Positions 9,814 through 18,429 of a DNA stretch of 64,000 nt are shown here, piece after piece. The position numbers and the translations under genes are program-made. Position 1 is the first letter of the stretch. Each line of letters opens with the position of its first letter. A model generated the notes under the pieces. The model worked only from the letters and a program-made list of their open reading frames with translations, did no database searches and was not told the DNA's origin. Source of the DNA: Thermanaerosceptrum fracticalcis (GTDB lineage Bacteria > Bacillota > Peptococcia > DRI-13); NCBI RefSeq assembly GCF_000746025.2, contig NZ_CP045798.1, forward strand, positions 3,331,501-3,395,500, read 5' to 3'.

Positions 9814-10814
9814 TGAGCCGGATATTGACCTTTGCCGAGGCGATTAGTGAAGCTATGGCCCAAGAGATGGAAAGGGATGAACGGGTATTTCTCATGGGCG
9901 AGGATGTCGGCCGCTACGGGGGAATCTTTGGCACGGATGTGGGGCTCTATGACAAGTTTGGTCCGAACCGTGTCATCGATACACCGATCTCGGAATCAGC
10001 TTTTATTGGCGCCGGCATAGGAGCAGCCATGGAAGGGTTGCGCCCGATTGTCGAGCTGATGTTTGTGGACTTTTTCGGCGTAGCCATGGACCAGATTTTT
10101 AACCACATGGCGAAAATAACCTATATGTCTGGTGGCAACTTCTCCGTTCCTATGGTTTTGCGGACAGCGATCGGAGGCGGTTACGGCGATGCAGCCCAGC
10201 ATTCCCAAATCCTATATTCGTTATTTGCCCATGTACCGGGAATCAAAGTTGTGGTTCCGTCGACTCCTTATGATGCCAAGGGGTTACTGATTAGTTCGAT
10301 CCGCGATGATAATCCGGTCATGTTCTTCGAACATAAGCTTTTGGCCGGCCTGGATTGGCTGCCGTTTGGAGTGAAAGGGGAAGTGCCGGAAGAACCCTAC
10401 ACCATTCCGCTCGGTAAAGCCGACATCAAGCGCTCCGGAAAAGATTTGACGATCGTGACTGCCTCCTTAATGGTTCATCGGGCGCTAGCAGCTGCTGAAA
10501 AATTGAGTGCTGAGGGTATTGAAGCGGAAATTATCGATCTGCGTTCCCTCGTGCCTCTCGATAAGGAAACAATCCTCACCTCGGTAGCTAAGACGCACCG
10601 CCTCCTGATTGTTGATGAAGATTATCTAAGTTACGGCATGAGCGGCGAGATTGCGGCTGTGGTCGCCGAAGAAGGTCTTTATGATCTGGAGGCTCCAATC
10701 AAACGCTTAGCTGTTCCCGATGTGCCGATTCCGTTTAGCCATCCGATGGAAGATTTCGTTCTTCCCAATGAAAAGAAAATCTACGCCGCGGCCAAAGCTC
10801 TTGTTCAAGAGTAA
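9813..10814 (+). CDS. acoB: Acetoin dehydrogenase E1 beta subunit
   Basis: The 333-aa product has the transketolase pyrimidine-binding domain (MGEDVGRYGGIFG, DTPISESAF) and the C-terminal transketolase domain (VTASLMVHRALAAAEKL, EIIDLRSLVPLD). With AcoA it forms the E1 heterotetramer. Translation is coupled to acoA through a one-base overlap. The length is normal and no damage is visible. A short degenerate copy of its 3' end is found after lipA. Confidence 0.92.
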   Translation: MSRILTFAEAISEAMAQEMERDERVFLMGEDVGRYGGIFGTDVGLYDKFGPNRVIDTPISESAFIGAGIGAAMEGLRPIVELMFVDFFGVAMDQIFNHMAKITYMSGGNFSVPMVLRTAIGGGYGDAAQHSQILYSLFAHVPGIKVVVPSTPYDAKGLLISSIRDDNPVMFFEHKLLAGLDWLPFGVKGEVPEEPYTIPLGKADIKRSGKDLTIVTASLMVHRALAAAEKLSAEGIEAEIIDLRSLVPLDKETILTSVAKTHRLLIVDEDYLSYGMSGEIAAVVAEEGLYDLEAPIKRLAVPDVPIPFSHPMEDFVLPNEKKIYAAAKALVQE

Positions 10815-10914
10815 CAGTAAACAGCTTGGGTAACAGTTGCCTACAGGTCTCGTAAAGGATGTAGCAATAAATCATAGTGTTTTAGGACTTATCAACAGGA
10901 AAGAGAAAGAACGG

Positions 10915-10952
10915 GATACCTCCAACGGCAAGTAGTTGGCGTTGGAGGTATC
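10915..10952 (+). promoter_or_regulatory. Intercistronic hairpin between acoB and acoC
   Basis: A 13-bp perfect stem, GATACCTCCAACG with CGTTGGAGGTATC, encloses about 12 nt. There is no T tract after it, so it is not an ordinary terminator. It lies in the only long gap (159 bp) of the operon. A diverged copy after lipA keeps the pairing, with a compensating change at the second base pair. It may be an RNA stability or processing element that sets E1:E2 ratios. Confidence 0.6.
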
Positions 10953-10973
10953 TTAAGCAGAAAGAAAAAGGGG

Positions 10974-12281
10974 TTGACATCTTTGAGCATTAAGATTGAG
11001 ATGCCAAAACTGGCCGCTACGATGGAAGAGGGAATAATCTCCCGGTGGTATAAAAAGGCCGGGGATAAAGTAAAAAAAGGGGAACCTCTGGTCGAAGTAC
11101 TCACAGGCAAGATTAACGCCGAAGTAGAATCACCGGCGGCAGGGATTTTGGAGAAGATCGTAGCGATGGACGGGGCGCTGGTACCTGTCGGAGAGGCTAT
11201 CGCCTTTTTAACAGAAGCCGCGGAACCGGAGAGTGCTGCTAAAGAGCCGGTTCAGAGTCTAGCGGACGTCGGAGTTCAGGAAGGACAGAAGACGATTGTT
11301 GCCACCCCAAGGGTGAAAAAACTGGCCAAAGAGCTGGGTATCGATTTGGCCGCTGTTTCAGGAAGCGGCCCGAACGGGCGTATTACTGAAGAGGATCTTG
11401 TTAAGTATCAAGAACTAGAAGATAGCGCCAAACAACAGAAGCTGACGGCTACCGCCCGCAAGATAGCGGAAGCCGAGGGTGTTTCCTTAGCTGATGTGCA
11501 AGGCAGCGGAGTATCCGGACGTATTCAGAAGGAAGACGTCCTGCGCAAACTCGAGGAGAAAACTCCCGAAAAGGCAGGGCATCTGGCCATGGACGACTTT
11601 ACTGTTCTTCCTCTAGCCGGATTGCGCAAGGTAATCGGCGAAAACATGTCGGCCAGCGCCTTTAAGGCTCCTCATGTCACCCTCACCACTGAAGTCGTGA
11701 TGGACAAAGCCGTCCAGCTGCGCAATGAATTAAAGGAAAAGTACAGGAAAGAAGCAAAAATTACTTTCACCGATTTTATCAATGCTATCGTGATTAAGGT
11801 CTTGCAGGAAATGCCGGAGGTAAATTGCACTCTGGAAGGTGACGAAATCAGGCAGTGGCACAAAGTAAACTTGGCCATAGCTGTAGCCAGGGGAAAGGGC
11901 TTAATCGTCCCGGTACTGAAGAATGCGGAACGTAAATCCCTGGTTGAGATTTCTCAAGAGTCCGCTGATCTCGTGCAACGGGCCAGGGCTGACCGCTTGA
12001 CGTTGGATGAAATACAAGGTGGAACCTTTACGGTCAGCAACTTGGGTATGTATGACATTGATGGTTTCACGCCGATCATCAATCCGCCCCAAGGGGCAAT
12101 TCTCGGGGTGGGACGGATTCTGGACCGTCCGGTGGCCGTCAAGCAAGAGGTTGTTGTCAAGCCGACTATGGTCCTCAGTATCTCTTTTGATCATAGGGTG
12201 ATGGATGGTGACGTAGCAGCCAGGTTCCTGAAGAGATTGAAGTATTTGTTGGAAAATCCCTACCAACCTGTGGTCGAGTAG
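10974..12281 (+). CDS. acoC: Dihydrolipoamide acetyltransferase (E2) of the acetoin dehydrogenase complex
   Basis: The 435-aa E2 has one N-terminal lipoyl domain (lysine in EVLTGKINAEVES, about residue 45). Two consecutive peripheral-subunit-binding domains follow (ATPRVKKLAKELGIDL with GPNGRITEEDL, and ATARKIAEAEGVSL with GVSGRIQKEDV), then the catalytic domain ending in SFDHRVMDGD with the acyltransferase His and Asp. It transfers the acetyl group to CoA. The start is uncertain: TTG at 10974, or TTG at 10983 nearer the lipoyl fold; no strong Shine-Dalgarno is seen except AAAAGGGG. The tandem binding domains are worth noting. The gene is followed by acoL after 18 bp. Confidence 0.9.
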   Translation: MTSLSIKIEMPKLAATMEEGIISRWYKKAGDKVKKGEPLVEVLTGKINAEVESPAAGILEKIVAMDGALVPVGEAIAFLTEAAEPESAAKEPVQSLADVGVQEGQKTIVATPRVKKLAKELGIDLAAVSGSGPNGRITEEDLVKYQELEDSAKQQKLTATARKIAEAEGVSLADVQGSGVSGRIQKEDVLRKLEEKTPEKAGHLAMDDFTVLPLAGLRKVIGENMSASAFKAPHVTLTTEVVMDKAVQLRNELKEKYRKEAKITFTDFINAIVIKVLQEMPEVNCTLEGDEIRQWHKVNLAIAVARGKGLIVPVLKNAERKSLVEISQESADLVQRARADRLTLDEIQGGTFTVSNLGMYDIDGFTPIINPPQGAILGVGRILDRPVAVKQEVVVKPTMVLSISFDHRVMDGDVAARFLKRLKYLLENPYQPVVE

Positions 12282-12299
12282 AGTTAGGAGGCAGTTGAC

Positions 12300-13703
12300 A
12301 TGGCAGAAAATATGATCAAGGCAGATCTGGCGATTATCGGTGGCGGACCAGGAGGTTATGTTGCTGCCATCAAAGGGGCTCAAATGGGAGCTCAGGTCGT
12401 TCTGATCGAAGAAGACCAATTAGGGGGTACATGCCTCAATCGGGGTTGTATTCCGACCAAGGCTTTGCTGGAAACAGCCCATGAATACAAAAAGCTGGAT
12501 TCTCTGTCTAAGCGGGGGATCAAGGTCACGGGAAAAGAACTGGACTGGAAACAGGCTTTGGCGCAAAAAGACAAAGCTGTTGCGACCTTGGTCGGAGGGG
12601 TCAGCTATCTGCTGCAACAGAACAAAGTAAAGGTACTAAAAGGGCATGGGCAATTTATAGATGCGCAGACCCTGCTTTGCCAACATAGTGACGGGACAAA
12701 GACCAAGATCCAAGCGGCAAAAATTATCATTGCCACGGGATCTAATCCCAAGAGAATCCCGGTTGAGGGTATTGACGGGAAGAGAATTTTGAGTAGTACC
12801 GAGTTGTTGAACATGCCAAGCATGCCGAACAGCTTGGCTATTATCGGGGCTGGTGCTGTTGGTGTAGAATTTGCCTCGATTTTCCATGCGCTGGGGGTTA
12901 AAGTGACCATAATCGAAGCCATGCCCGGTTTGTTGCCAACAATGGATATGGACTTGGGTAGTTTCTTACTTAAAAAGTTTAGCAAAGATGGGATAAGGGT
13001 TGAAGTAAACGCCTACGTACAAGGAATGCGGGATAATGGCAGTAGCGAGGAAATAAGGATTAAGAACCTCGACGGGCAAGAGCAAACGATCGAGGCGGAA
13101 TTCGTACTGCTGGCTGCCGGTCGCCAAGCTAATACTGCGGGCTTAAACTTAGAGGCGGTTGGTCTGAAGTTAAATGCCGGTTTTCTTCCGGTCAACGCGT
13201 ATATGGAAACAGAGATCTCCGGCATTTATGCGATTGGGGACGTAACCGGAGGCATCATGCTAGCCCATGTTGCTTCCCGGGAAGGCATCGTCGCGGTCGA
13301 GAATGCGCTTGGTCACAAGATTAAGATAGACTACCGCAGTGTACCGGCGTGCATCTATACGCATCCGGAAATTGCTTCTGTCGGTCTAACGGAGGCCGAA
13401 GCGAGCAAGCGCTATGACGTTGCCGTGCACCGCTTTCCTTTTCAAGCGAACGGCCGGGCGGTGGCGGTTGATGAAGCGGAAGGCTTCGTGAAACTCGTCT
13501 CCGATAAGAAATACGGTGAAATTCTGGGAATTCACATGGCTGGGCCGATGGTTACAGAACTTGTGGGCGAAGCAGGCTTAGCCATAACCTTGGAGTCCAC
13601 GGTGGAGGAACTGGCTAATACTATTCATGCTCATCCTACGTTCAATGAAGTGTTGATGGAGGTTGCGCACGCGGCAACAGGTCAGCCAATCCATAATGTC
13701 TAG
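12300..13703 (+). CDS. acoL: Dihydrolipoamide dehydrogenase (E3)
   Basis: The 467-aa flavoprotein has the N-terminal FAD motif (GGGPGGYVAAIKGAQMG), the redox disulfide GGTCLNRGCIPTK, an NAD-binding motif (GAGAVGVEFASIF) and a C-terminal dimerisation domain with HAHPTFNE, which holds the catalytic His. It reoxidises the dihydrolipoyl E2 with NAD. There is no fused lipoyl domain. TAGGAGG lies upstream of the ATG. It is the last structural subunit of the complex and is followed immediately by lipoate biosynthesis genes. Confidence 0.92.
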   Translation: MAENMIKADLAIIGGGPGGYVAAIKGAQMGAQVVLIEEDQLGGTCLNRGCIPTKALLETAHEYKKLDSLSKRGIKVTGKELDWKQALAQKDKAVATLVGGVSYLLQQNKVKVLKGHGQFIDAQTLLCQHSDGTKTKIQAAKIIIATGSNPKRIPVEGIDGKRILSSTELLNMPSMPNSLAIIGAGAVGVEFASIFHALGVKVTIIEAMPGLLPTMDMDLGSFLLKKFSKDGIRVEVNAYVQGMRDNGSSEEIRIKNLDGQEQTIEAEFVLLAAGRQANTAGLNLEAVGLKLNAGFLPVNAYMETEISGIYAIGDVTGGIMLAHVASREGIVAVENALGHKIKIDYRSVPACIYTHPEIASVGLTEAEASKRYDVAVHRFPFQANGRAVAVDEAEGFVKLVSDKKYGEILGIHMAGPMVTELVGEAGLAITLESTVEELANTIHAHPTFNEVLMEVAHAATGQPIHNV

Positions 13704-13713
13704 AGGTGATGGT

Positions 13714-14400
13714 GTGCAACTTAATCTGCTTAAGAGTTACGGGATGGATTACCGGCAGGCTTATCAGTTACAGCGCGAGCTTTTGACTTTGCGTCAAAAA
13801 GGGGAGATTGAAGATACCCTCTTTTTGACATCGCATCCCCATGTTATCACCATTGGCCGGGCGGGAAGCAGAGACAACCTGCTGGTGAGTGAAGCATTTC
13901 TTCAGACACGCAGGATCGAGGTGGTTCCCATCGAGAGAGGTGGTGATATCACCTATCATGGCCCCGGGCAGATCGTAGGGTATCCCATTCTTGACTTGGG
14001 CCGTTTAGGGAAAGATCTTCATCTTTATGTCTATAAGCTCGAACAGATGATCATTGATTTATTAAAGGAGTATGAAGTTAACGCCGGTAGAATAGAGGGT
14101 TTGACCGGAGTTTGGGTAGGCAATGAGAAAATTACAGCGATCGGGATTGCGGTGAGCAAGTGGGTGACTTGGCATGGTTTTGCTTTAAATATTGCTCCAA
14201 GCCTGTCCTATTTTAACTATATAATACCGTGTGGGATCTCGGACAAAGGGGTTACTTCCCTGCAAAAAATCCTTGGACGCGAGATAAGTAATGAAGAGGT
14301 TGAAAGAAAACTGATCGAAAAATTTAGGCATCAGTTCGGGTATAGCCGGGTTGAGGAGATTAAAGCTGGCATGCTGGGCAAGGAGGGCAAAAGTGCATGA
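13714..14400 (+). CDS. lipB: LipB octanoyltransferase
   Basis: The product transfers octanoyl groups from acyl carrier protein to lipoyl domains. The diagnostic motif GGDITYHGPGQIVGYPILDL and the catalytic PCGISDKGVTSL region (Cys and Lys) are present. I prefer the GTG at 13714, preceded by AGAGGTG. An in-frame ATG at 13696, overlapping the acoL stop, would add six residues. The gene ends in an ATGA overlap with lipA. Its place inside the aco operon makes sense, because E2 cannot work until lipoylated. Confidence 0.9.
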   Translation: MQLNLLKSYGMDYRQAYQLQRELLTLRQKGEIEDTLFLTSHPHVITIGRAGSRDNLLVSEAFLQTRRIEVVPIERGGDITYHGPGQIVGYPILDLGRLGKDLHLYVYKLEQMIIDLLKEYEVNAGRIEGLTGVWVGNEKITAIGIAVSKWVTWHGFALNIAPSLSYFNYIIPCGISDKGVTSLQKILGREISNEEVERKLIEKFRHQFGYSRVEEIKAGMLGKEGKSA

Positions 14401-15254
14401 CTCTAGCTCCGTGGTTGAAGATCGGAACACCTGATCAGCAAAAACTCAGGGACATGCTCGGATTGCTGGCTTCGTTAAATGTAAATACGATTTGTACCAG
14501 CGCAAAATGTCCCAACGCCGGGGAATGTTTTGCCCAGGGCACAGCAACCTTCCTCATCTTGGGACCTAATTGCACACGTAATTGCCGGTTTTGTGCGGTT
14601 AACCATGGTCGGTTGGCAGAACCTGACCCGTTGGAACCGGCTAAAGTCGCTCAGGCTGTGCAGATCCTGGATTTAAAATATGTAGTAATTACCTCTGTAA
14701 CCCGTGACGACCTGCCGGATTATGGAGCGGGCCAGTTTGCCGCTGTTATTCGGGAAATTAAAGCTCTGCACGAAGATACTTTAGTTGAAGTACTGATTCC
14801 GGACTTAACTGGGGAGGAAAAGGCTCTGGCACTTATTGTGCAGGCCAGGCCGGATGTTCTAGGACATAACTTAGAGACCGTCCCGAGGCTTTACGCTAAG
14901 GTTAGGCCACAAGCGTCTTACCGGCAATCTCTGAGAGTACTGAAGGCCGTCAAAGAGATGAAGCCGGGGATGCTCACGAAGAGCAGTTTAATGTTAGGAC
15001 TCGGCGAGACGGAAGGAGAGCTTAGAGAGGTATTTCAGGATTTAAAAGAAGTGGATTGTGACATTCTGACTCTCGGGCAGTATTTGCAACCTACCCCTCA
15101 ACAGCTACCGGTAGAAAGGTATGTAACTCCAGAGGAATTTAGCTATTACCGAGAAATAGCCTTAAGTTTGGGAATTAGAGAAGTTTACGCCGGGCCGTTA
15201 GTGAGAAGCTCGTACCATGCGCGCGAGGTCTTTAGGACATTAACCGATGTGTAA
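14397..15254 (+). CDS. lipA: LipA lipoyl synthase
   Basis: The 285-aa radical-SAM enzyme inserts two sulfur atoms into protein-bound octanoyl groups. The auxiliary cluster cysteines lie in CTSAKCPNAGECF and the radical-SAM cluster in CTRNCRFC; the C-terminal RSSYHA motif carries the conserved serine. The length is normal. It is translationally coupled to lipB (ATGA) and is the last intact gene of the aco-lip operon. Confidence 0.93.
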   Translation: MTLAPWLKIGTPDQQKLRDMLGLLASLNVNTICTSAKCPNAGECFAQGTATFLILGPNCTRNCRFCAVNHGRLAEPDPLEPAKVAQAVQILDLKYVVITSVTRDDLPDYGAGQFAAVIREIKALHEDTLVEVLIPDLTGEEKALALIVQARPDVLGHNLETVPRLYAKVRPQASYRQSLRVLKAVKEMKPGMLTKSSLMLGLGETEGELREVFQDLKEVDCDILTLGQYLQPTPQQLPVERYVTPEEFSYYREIALSLGIREVYAGPLVRSSYHAREVFRTLTDV

Positions 15255-15271
15255 GCGGCACTAATAGGATG

Positions 15272-15440
15272 CCGGTAGCCAAGACACACCGCCTGCAATT
15301 GTTAAACGAGTGCAATTGATTATAGCGCGTGTTGGACTTCTGTAACAGTAAGAAGGGGTACCTCCAACGACAAGTAGCTATCGCTGGAGGTACCTTAAGC
15401 ACCAAGGAAAAGGGTTTAAATTTTTGTAACTTAAGATTCT
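15272..15440 (+). pseudogene. Decayed duplicate of the acoB 3' end / acoC 5' junction
   Basis: Bases 15272-15300 (CGGTAGCCAAGACACACCGC) match the acoB stretch near 10577 that encodes VAKTHRLLIV. Bases 15325-15440 then match the acoB-acoC gap and the first bases of acoC (compare 10870-11000). They include GGACTT, the AACAG/AAGAA stretch, the hairpin at 15357-15394 and TTAAGATT. Most of the acoB 3' end between these two blocks is missing. No protein can be made. This is the scar of an ancient duplication of the operon or of part of it. Confidence 0.65.
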
Positions 15441-15513
15441 GCCGCCTATGCTGACTAAGCAGGATTTTTTCGTAAAACGTAGAAATAATACTAATCTCTA
15501 TTGTGATGATGAT

Positions 15514-15590
15514 AACATTCACGTTCGCTTGATGTTATGAAACCATTTGAGTAAAAACATTTACGCTCGTGTGATAATGCGAAACGATTA
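15514..15590 (+). promoter_or_regulatory. Tandem operator-like repeats upstream of the flavin oxidoreductase
   Basis: A roughly 34-bp unit occurs twice, starting at 15514 (AACATTCACGTTCGC) and 15556 (AACATTTACGCTCGT). The copies are 42 bp apart, four helical turns. The first contains inverted arms ATAACAT and ATGTTAT. It lies just before the ribosome-binding site of the next gene, so it is a plausible regulator site. The regulator is unknown. Confidence 0.5.
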
Positions 15591-15608
15591 CAGGATGGAG
15601 GATATAAA

Positions 15609-17552
15609 ATGAATGCATTTACCTTTGAAAAAATCTTAGAACCAATTCAAATTGGGCCAATGAAAGTAAGAAACAGGATTGTTATGCCTCCTATGGTGAC
15701 AAATTATGCTGCTACTGATGGGGCAGTTACCGAACGTTTTAAGGCCTATCATCAGGCTAGAGCTAAGGGCGGAGTCGGCTTTATTATTGTTGAAGCGGCA
15801 TATGTCCAGCCGAATGGTAAAGGTTTTCAAAACCAAGTGGGGATTTACAAAGATGAATTAATATCCGGTTTGAGGAACTTGACTGATGCAGTGCATAGCT
15901 ATGGAGCCAAAATTGCCGTGCAACTTTATCATGCCGGGAGACAGACAACTTCCAAAGTTACCGGAATGAGTATAGTTGCTCCTTCGCCTATTCCTTGTCC
16001 GGTAAAGCAAGAAATGCCCAAGGAATTATCATTGGAGGAAATAAAAGAGTTGGTAGAAGCTTTCGGACAAGCTGCGCGCCGTGCTAAGGAGGCAGGATTT
16101 GATGCGGTTGAGATCCATGGCGGCCATGGGTATCTAGTTAATCAATTCTTGTCGCCCTATAGCAACAAGCGAACCGACGAGTACGGCGGAACTTTCGAAA
16201 ACAGGATGAAATTCCCCCTGGAGGTTATCCAAAGGATAAGAAAAGAAGTTGGGGAAAGCTTCCCGATTATCTACCGCATGAGTGCTGAAGAATATGTGGC
16301 TGGAGGACTTACCCTCGATGATACCACAGTGTTTGCTAGAAAGCTGGTGGAGGCAGGAATTGATGCCCTGCACATTTCCGGAGGGGTTTATGAGACATCG
16401 GCCATGATTATTCAGCCGGCAGCTATTCCCCAAGGTTGTTTCGTAGAAAATGCTGCTGCTATCAAGAAAGCCATTAACGGAGAGGTACCCGTGCTTGTTG
16501 CCGGCCGTATCAAAGATCCGGTTATGGCTGAACAAATCATCCGGGAAGGCAAAGCTGATCTGGTATCGATGGGAAGGGCCTTGTTAGCCGATCCGGAATT
16601 ACCCAAAAAAGTGGCTGAAGGTAAGGCTGAAACGATAAGGAAATGCATCGCCTGTAACCAGGGTTGTATTGATCGCTTGTTCCTGGACATTGACATTGCC
16701 TGCCTGGCTAACGCAGCGACCGGACATGAAACGGAATTTAACACAGAAATTCCAGCAACGAATAAAAAGAAAGTGTTAGTGATTGGTGGTGGCCCCGGTG
16801 GATTAGAAGCAGCCAGGGTAGCAGCTTTGCGGGGACATGAAGTGATTCTTTATGAAAAGCAAGCGGAATTAGGTGGGCAACTGCGGATTGCTGCAGTACC
16901 GCCTTATAAAGAAGAGATAAATGATTTGGTGAATTATCTTATTGACCAAGTAGAGAAATCCGGTGTTGTGATTGAAAAAGGCAAGGAAGCAGATATAAAG
17001 ATTGTTCAAGAGCTTAAACCGGATGTGGTAATCGTAGCCACAGGATCTGAACCAATAATACCAAAGATTCCCGGGGTTGAGCAGAAAAAGGTTGTTACGG
17101 CGCATGAGGTTTTGATGGGTTCAGCTTCTGTTGGTGAAAAAGTAGTGGTTGTTGGCGGCGGGCTTGTAGGTTGCGAAACCGCAGAATATCTGGCAGAACA
17201 AGGCAAACAGGTTACAGTGGTGGAAATGCTGGACGATGTTGCGGTAGATGTTGGAGCCCTCACTAGAGCTCTATTACTAAATAGGATGGCTGAGAACAAA
17301 ATCCAGGTACTAACTAAGAGCAAAGTCCGAGAAATAACAGTAGATGGAGTTATTATAGAAAAAGAAGAAGGAACGGAAGAAATAACCGGCATAGATACTG
17401 TAGTAATCGCAGTTGGTTCTAAGTCCAAGAATGATTTATTTATGCTTATAGAAGGAGAAGGAATACCTGTTTTTGCTATCGGAGACTGTGTCAAACCCCG
17501 AAGAATTATAGAGGCCATTCACGAAGGCTTTCGTCGAGCTTATAGCTTGTAA
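15609..17552 (+). CDS. NADH:flavin oxidoreductase / 2,4-dienoyl-CoA reductase-like enzyme
   Basis: The 647-aa product belongs to the old-yellow-enzyme family with a fused FAD/NAD(P)-binding half. The N-terminal FMN barrel has VEIHGGHGYLVNQFLSPYSN with the usual HxxH-like substrate residues. A 4Fe-4S ligand set CIACNQGC...C follows near residues 345-365, then GGGPGGLEAARVAALRGHEV and GGGLVGCETAEYL nucleotide-binding motifs. Members reduce enoate or dienoyl-CoA C=C bonds; the substrate here cannot be told. A good GGAGG precedes the ATG. It is monocistronic, with its own operator repeats and terminator. Confidence 0.88.
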   Translation: MNAFTFEKILEPIQIGPMKVRNRIVMPPMVTNYAATDGAVTERFKAYHQARAKGGVGFIIVEAAYVQPNGKGFQNQVGIYKDELISGLRNLTDAVHSYGAKIAVQLYHAGRQTTSKVTGMSIVAPSPIPCPVKQEMPKELSLEEIKELVEAFGQAARRAKEAGFDAVEIHGGHGYLVNQFLSPYSNKRTDEYGGTFENRMKFPLEVIQRIRKEVGESFPIIYRMSAEEYVAGGLTLDDTTVFARKLVEAGIDALHISGGVYETSAMIIQPAAIPQGCFVENAAAIKKAINGEVPVLVAGRIKDPVMAEQIIREGKADLVSMGRALLADPELPKKVAEGKAETIRKCIACNQGCIDRLFLDIDIACLANAATGHETEFNTEIPATNKKKVLVIGGGPGGLEAARVAALRGHEVILYEKQAELGGQLRIAAVPPYKEEINDLVNYLIDQVEKSGVVIEKGKEADIKIVQELKPDVVIVATGSEPIIPKIPGVEQKKVVTAHEVLMGSASVGEKVVVVGGGLVGCETAEYLAEQGKQVTVVEMLDDVAVDVGALTRALLLNRMAENKIQVLTKSKVREITVDGVIIEKEEGTEEITGIDTVVIAVGSKSKNDLFMLIEGEGIPVFAIGDCVKPRRIIEAIHEGFRRAYSL

Positions 17553-17570
17553 TTCTGATGCTTCATTAAC

Positions 17571-17600
17571 AAAGCCCCTTCCGCAGGAAGGGGCTTTTGC
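17571..17600 (+). terminator. Terminator of the flavin oxidoreductase gene
   Basis: An 11-bp stem, AAGCCCCTTCC/GGAAGGGGCTT with a GCA loop, is followed by a short T run. It lies 20 bases after the stop. Confidence 0.9.
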
Positions 17601-17602
17601 GC

Positions 17603-17930
17603 GTGCGCCCGGCATGGGCGTTGTCTATAGAGTGAAAGTCCCGAACGGTGAAGGCAGCAGTAGCTGTAGCTTAAGGCAAGGCTGTCAGTTCCATTCATTG
17701 TGTCCCAAATGCGTATATCACTCAGGGCAAGGGCTACGCCTGCTTTCGGCACCCTAGACTGTTGTCCACATTTAGTAAAACAGTAATCAAGCAGTGACAA
17801 GGCAAAATGTGTAACGTGGCCTTAACAGGGAAATTTGTAACTTTCAAGGTTCACATCGAACGGCCGAAGGTCAAGGATCTTGAAGTGAACCAGGTGCAGG
17901 TGAACCGGATGAGTGTCAGGGGTTAAAATG
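17603..17930 (+). mobile_element. Group II intron 5' fragment without reverse transcriptase
   Basis: The segment starts GTGCGCCCGGCATGGGCG and continues AGAGTGAAAGTCCCGAACGG and GTAGCTTAAGGCAAGG. These are recognisable as the 5' end and domain I of bacterial group II introns. No intron-encoded protein or domain V/VI can be found, so the element is a relic of about 330 bp. It sits immediately after the terminator hairpin at 17571, which suits group II introns that insert next to terminators. It fills most of the 445-bp gap before hepT. Confidence 0.65.
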
Positions 17931-17997
17931 ATCAAGTTCCAAACTTCGATGGTACCGAATTTTGGTCTCTCCCAAGCGGTAAGCGCATAACGCTATG

Positions 17998-18429
17998 CTA
18001 TAGGTTATTCTTGTTTATATAAAGGGCCACTTGCTTCAGAAACAAATCTACATCTTTGAGATAGTTATGAATAATGTCATATACTACTTCTGGAGAAATA
18101 TCCCAATAGACATGGACTAACCGATTGCGAAACTTAGTCATTTCAGTCATTGCTGGCTCTAAACCTTGAGTGATTTTTTGTTTTTCTAATTCCCGAAAAA
18201 CATCTGCAAACGTTTTGGGAGCTTCAAACTGTTGATCAACTTGGAGCATGGAAATGAGCCGATTTCCAACATTGATGCAGGATTCTATGCATAACTGGAG
18301 GTAGCGCTCAGAGGCACTTTGCAAAATGGAATCTCGTAAATATTCTTCACGAGGGGTTTTAGCTACTTCCTTTAACCGTCCAAGATATTTGGAGATATGG
18401 CGCATTTGAAAGGCAAGTTTTTCATCCAT
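17998..18429 (-). CDS. hepT: HepT-like HEPN toxin (DUF86)
   Basis: This 143-aa protein is of the HEPN/DUF86 family, the toxin half of HepT/MntA pairs. The active-site motif R-x4-6-H is present as RNRLVHVYW. The start is an ATG overlapping the mntA stop by eight bases, with AGGGAGGG upstream. It lies downstream of the nucleotidyltransferase in a two-gene operon. HepT proteins are RNases, and the partner inactivates HepT by AMPylation near the RxxxxH motif. The genes look intact. Confidence 0.88.
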   Translation of the reverse strand: MDEKLAFQMRHISKYLGRLKEVAKTPREEYLRDSILQSASERYLQLCIESCINVGNRLISMLQVDQQFEAPKTFADVFRELEKQKITQGLEPAMTEMTKFRNRLVHVYWDISPEVVYDIIHNYLKDVDLFLKQVALYINKNNL

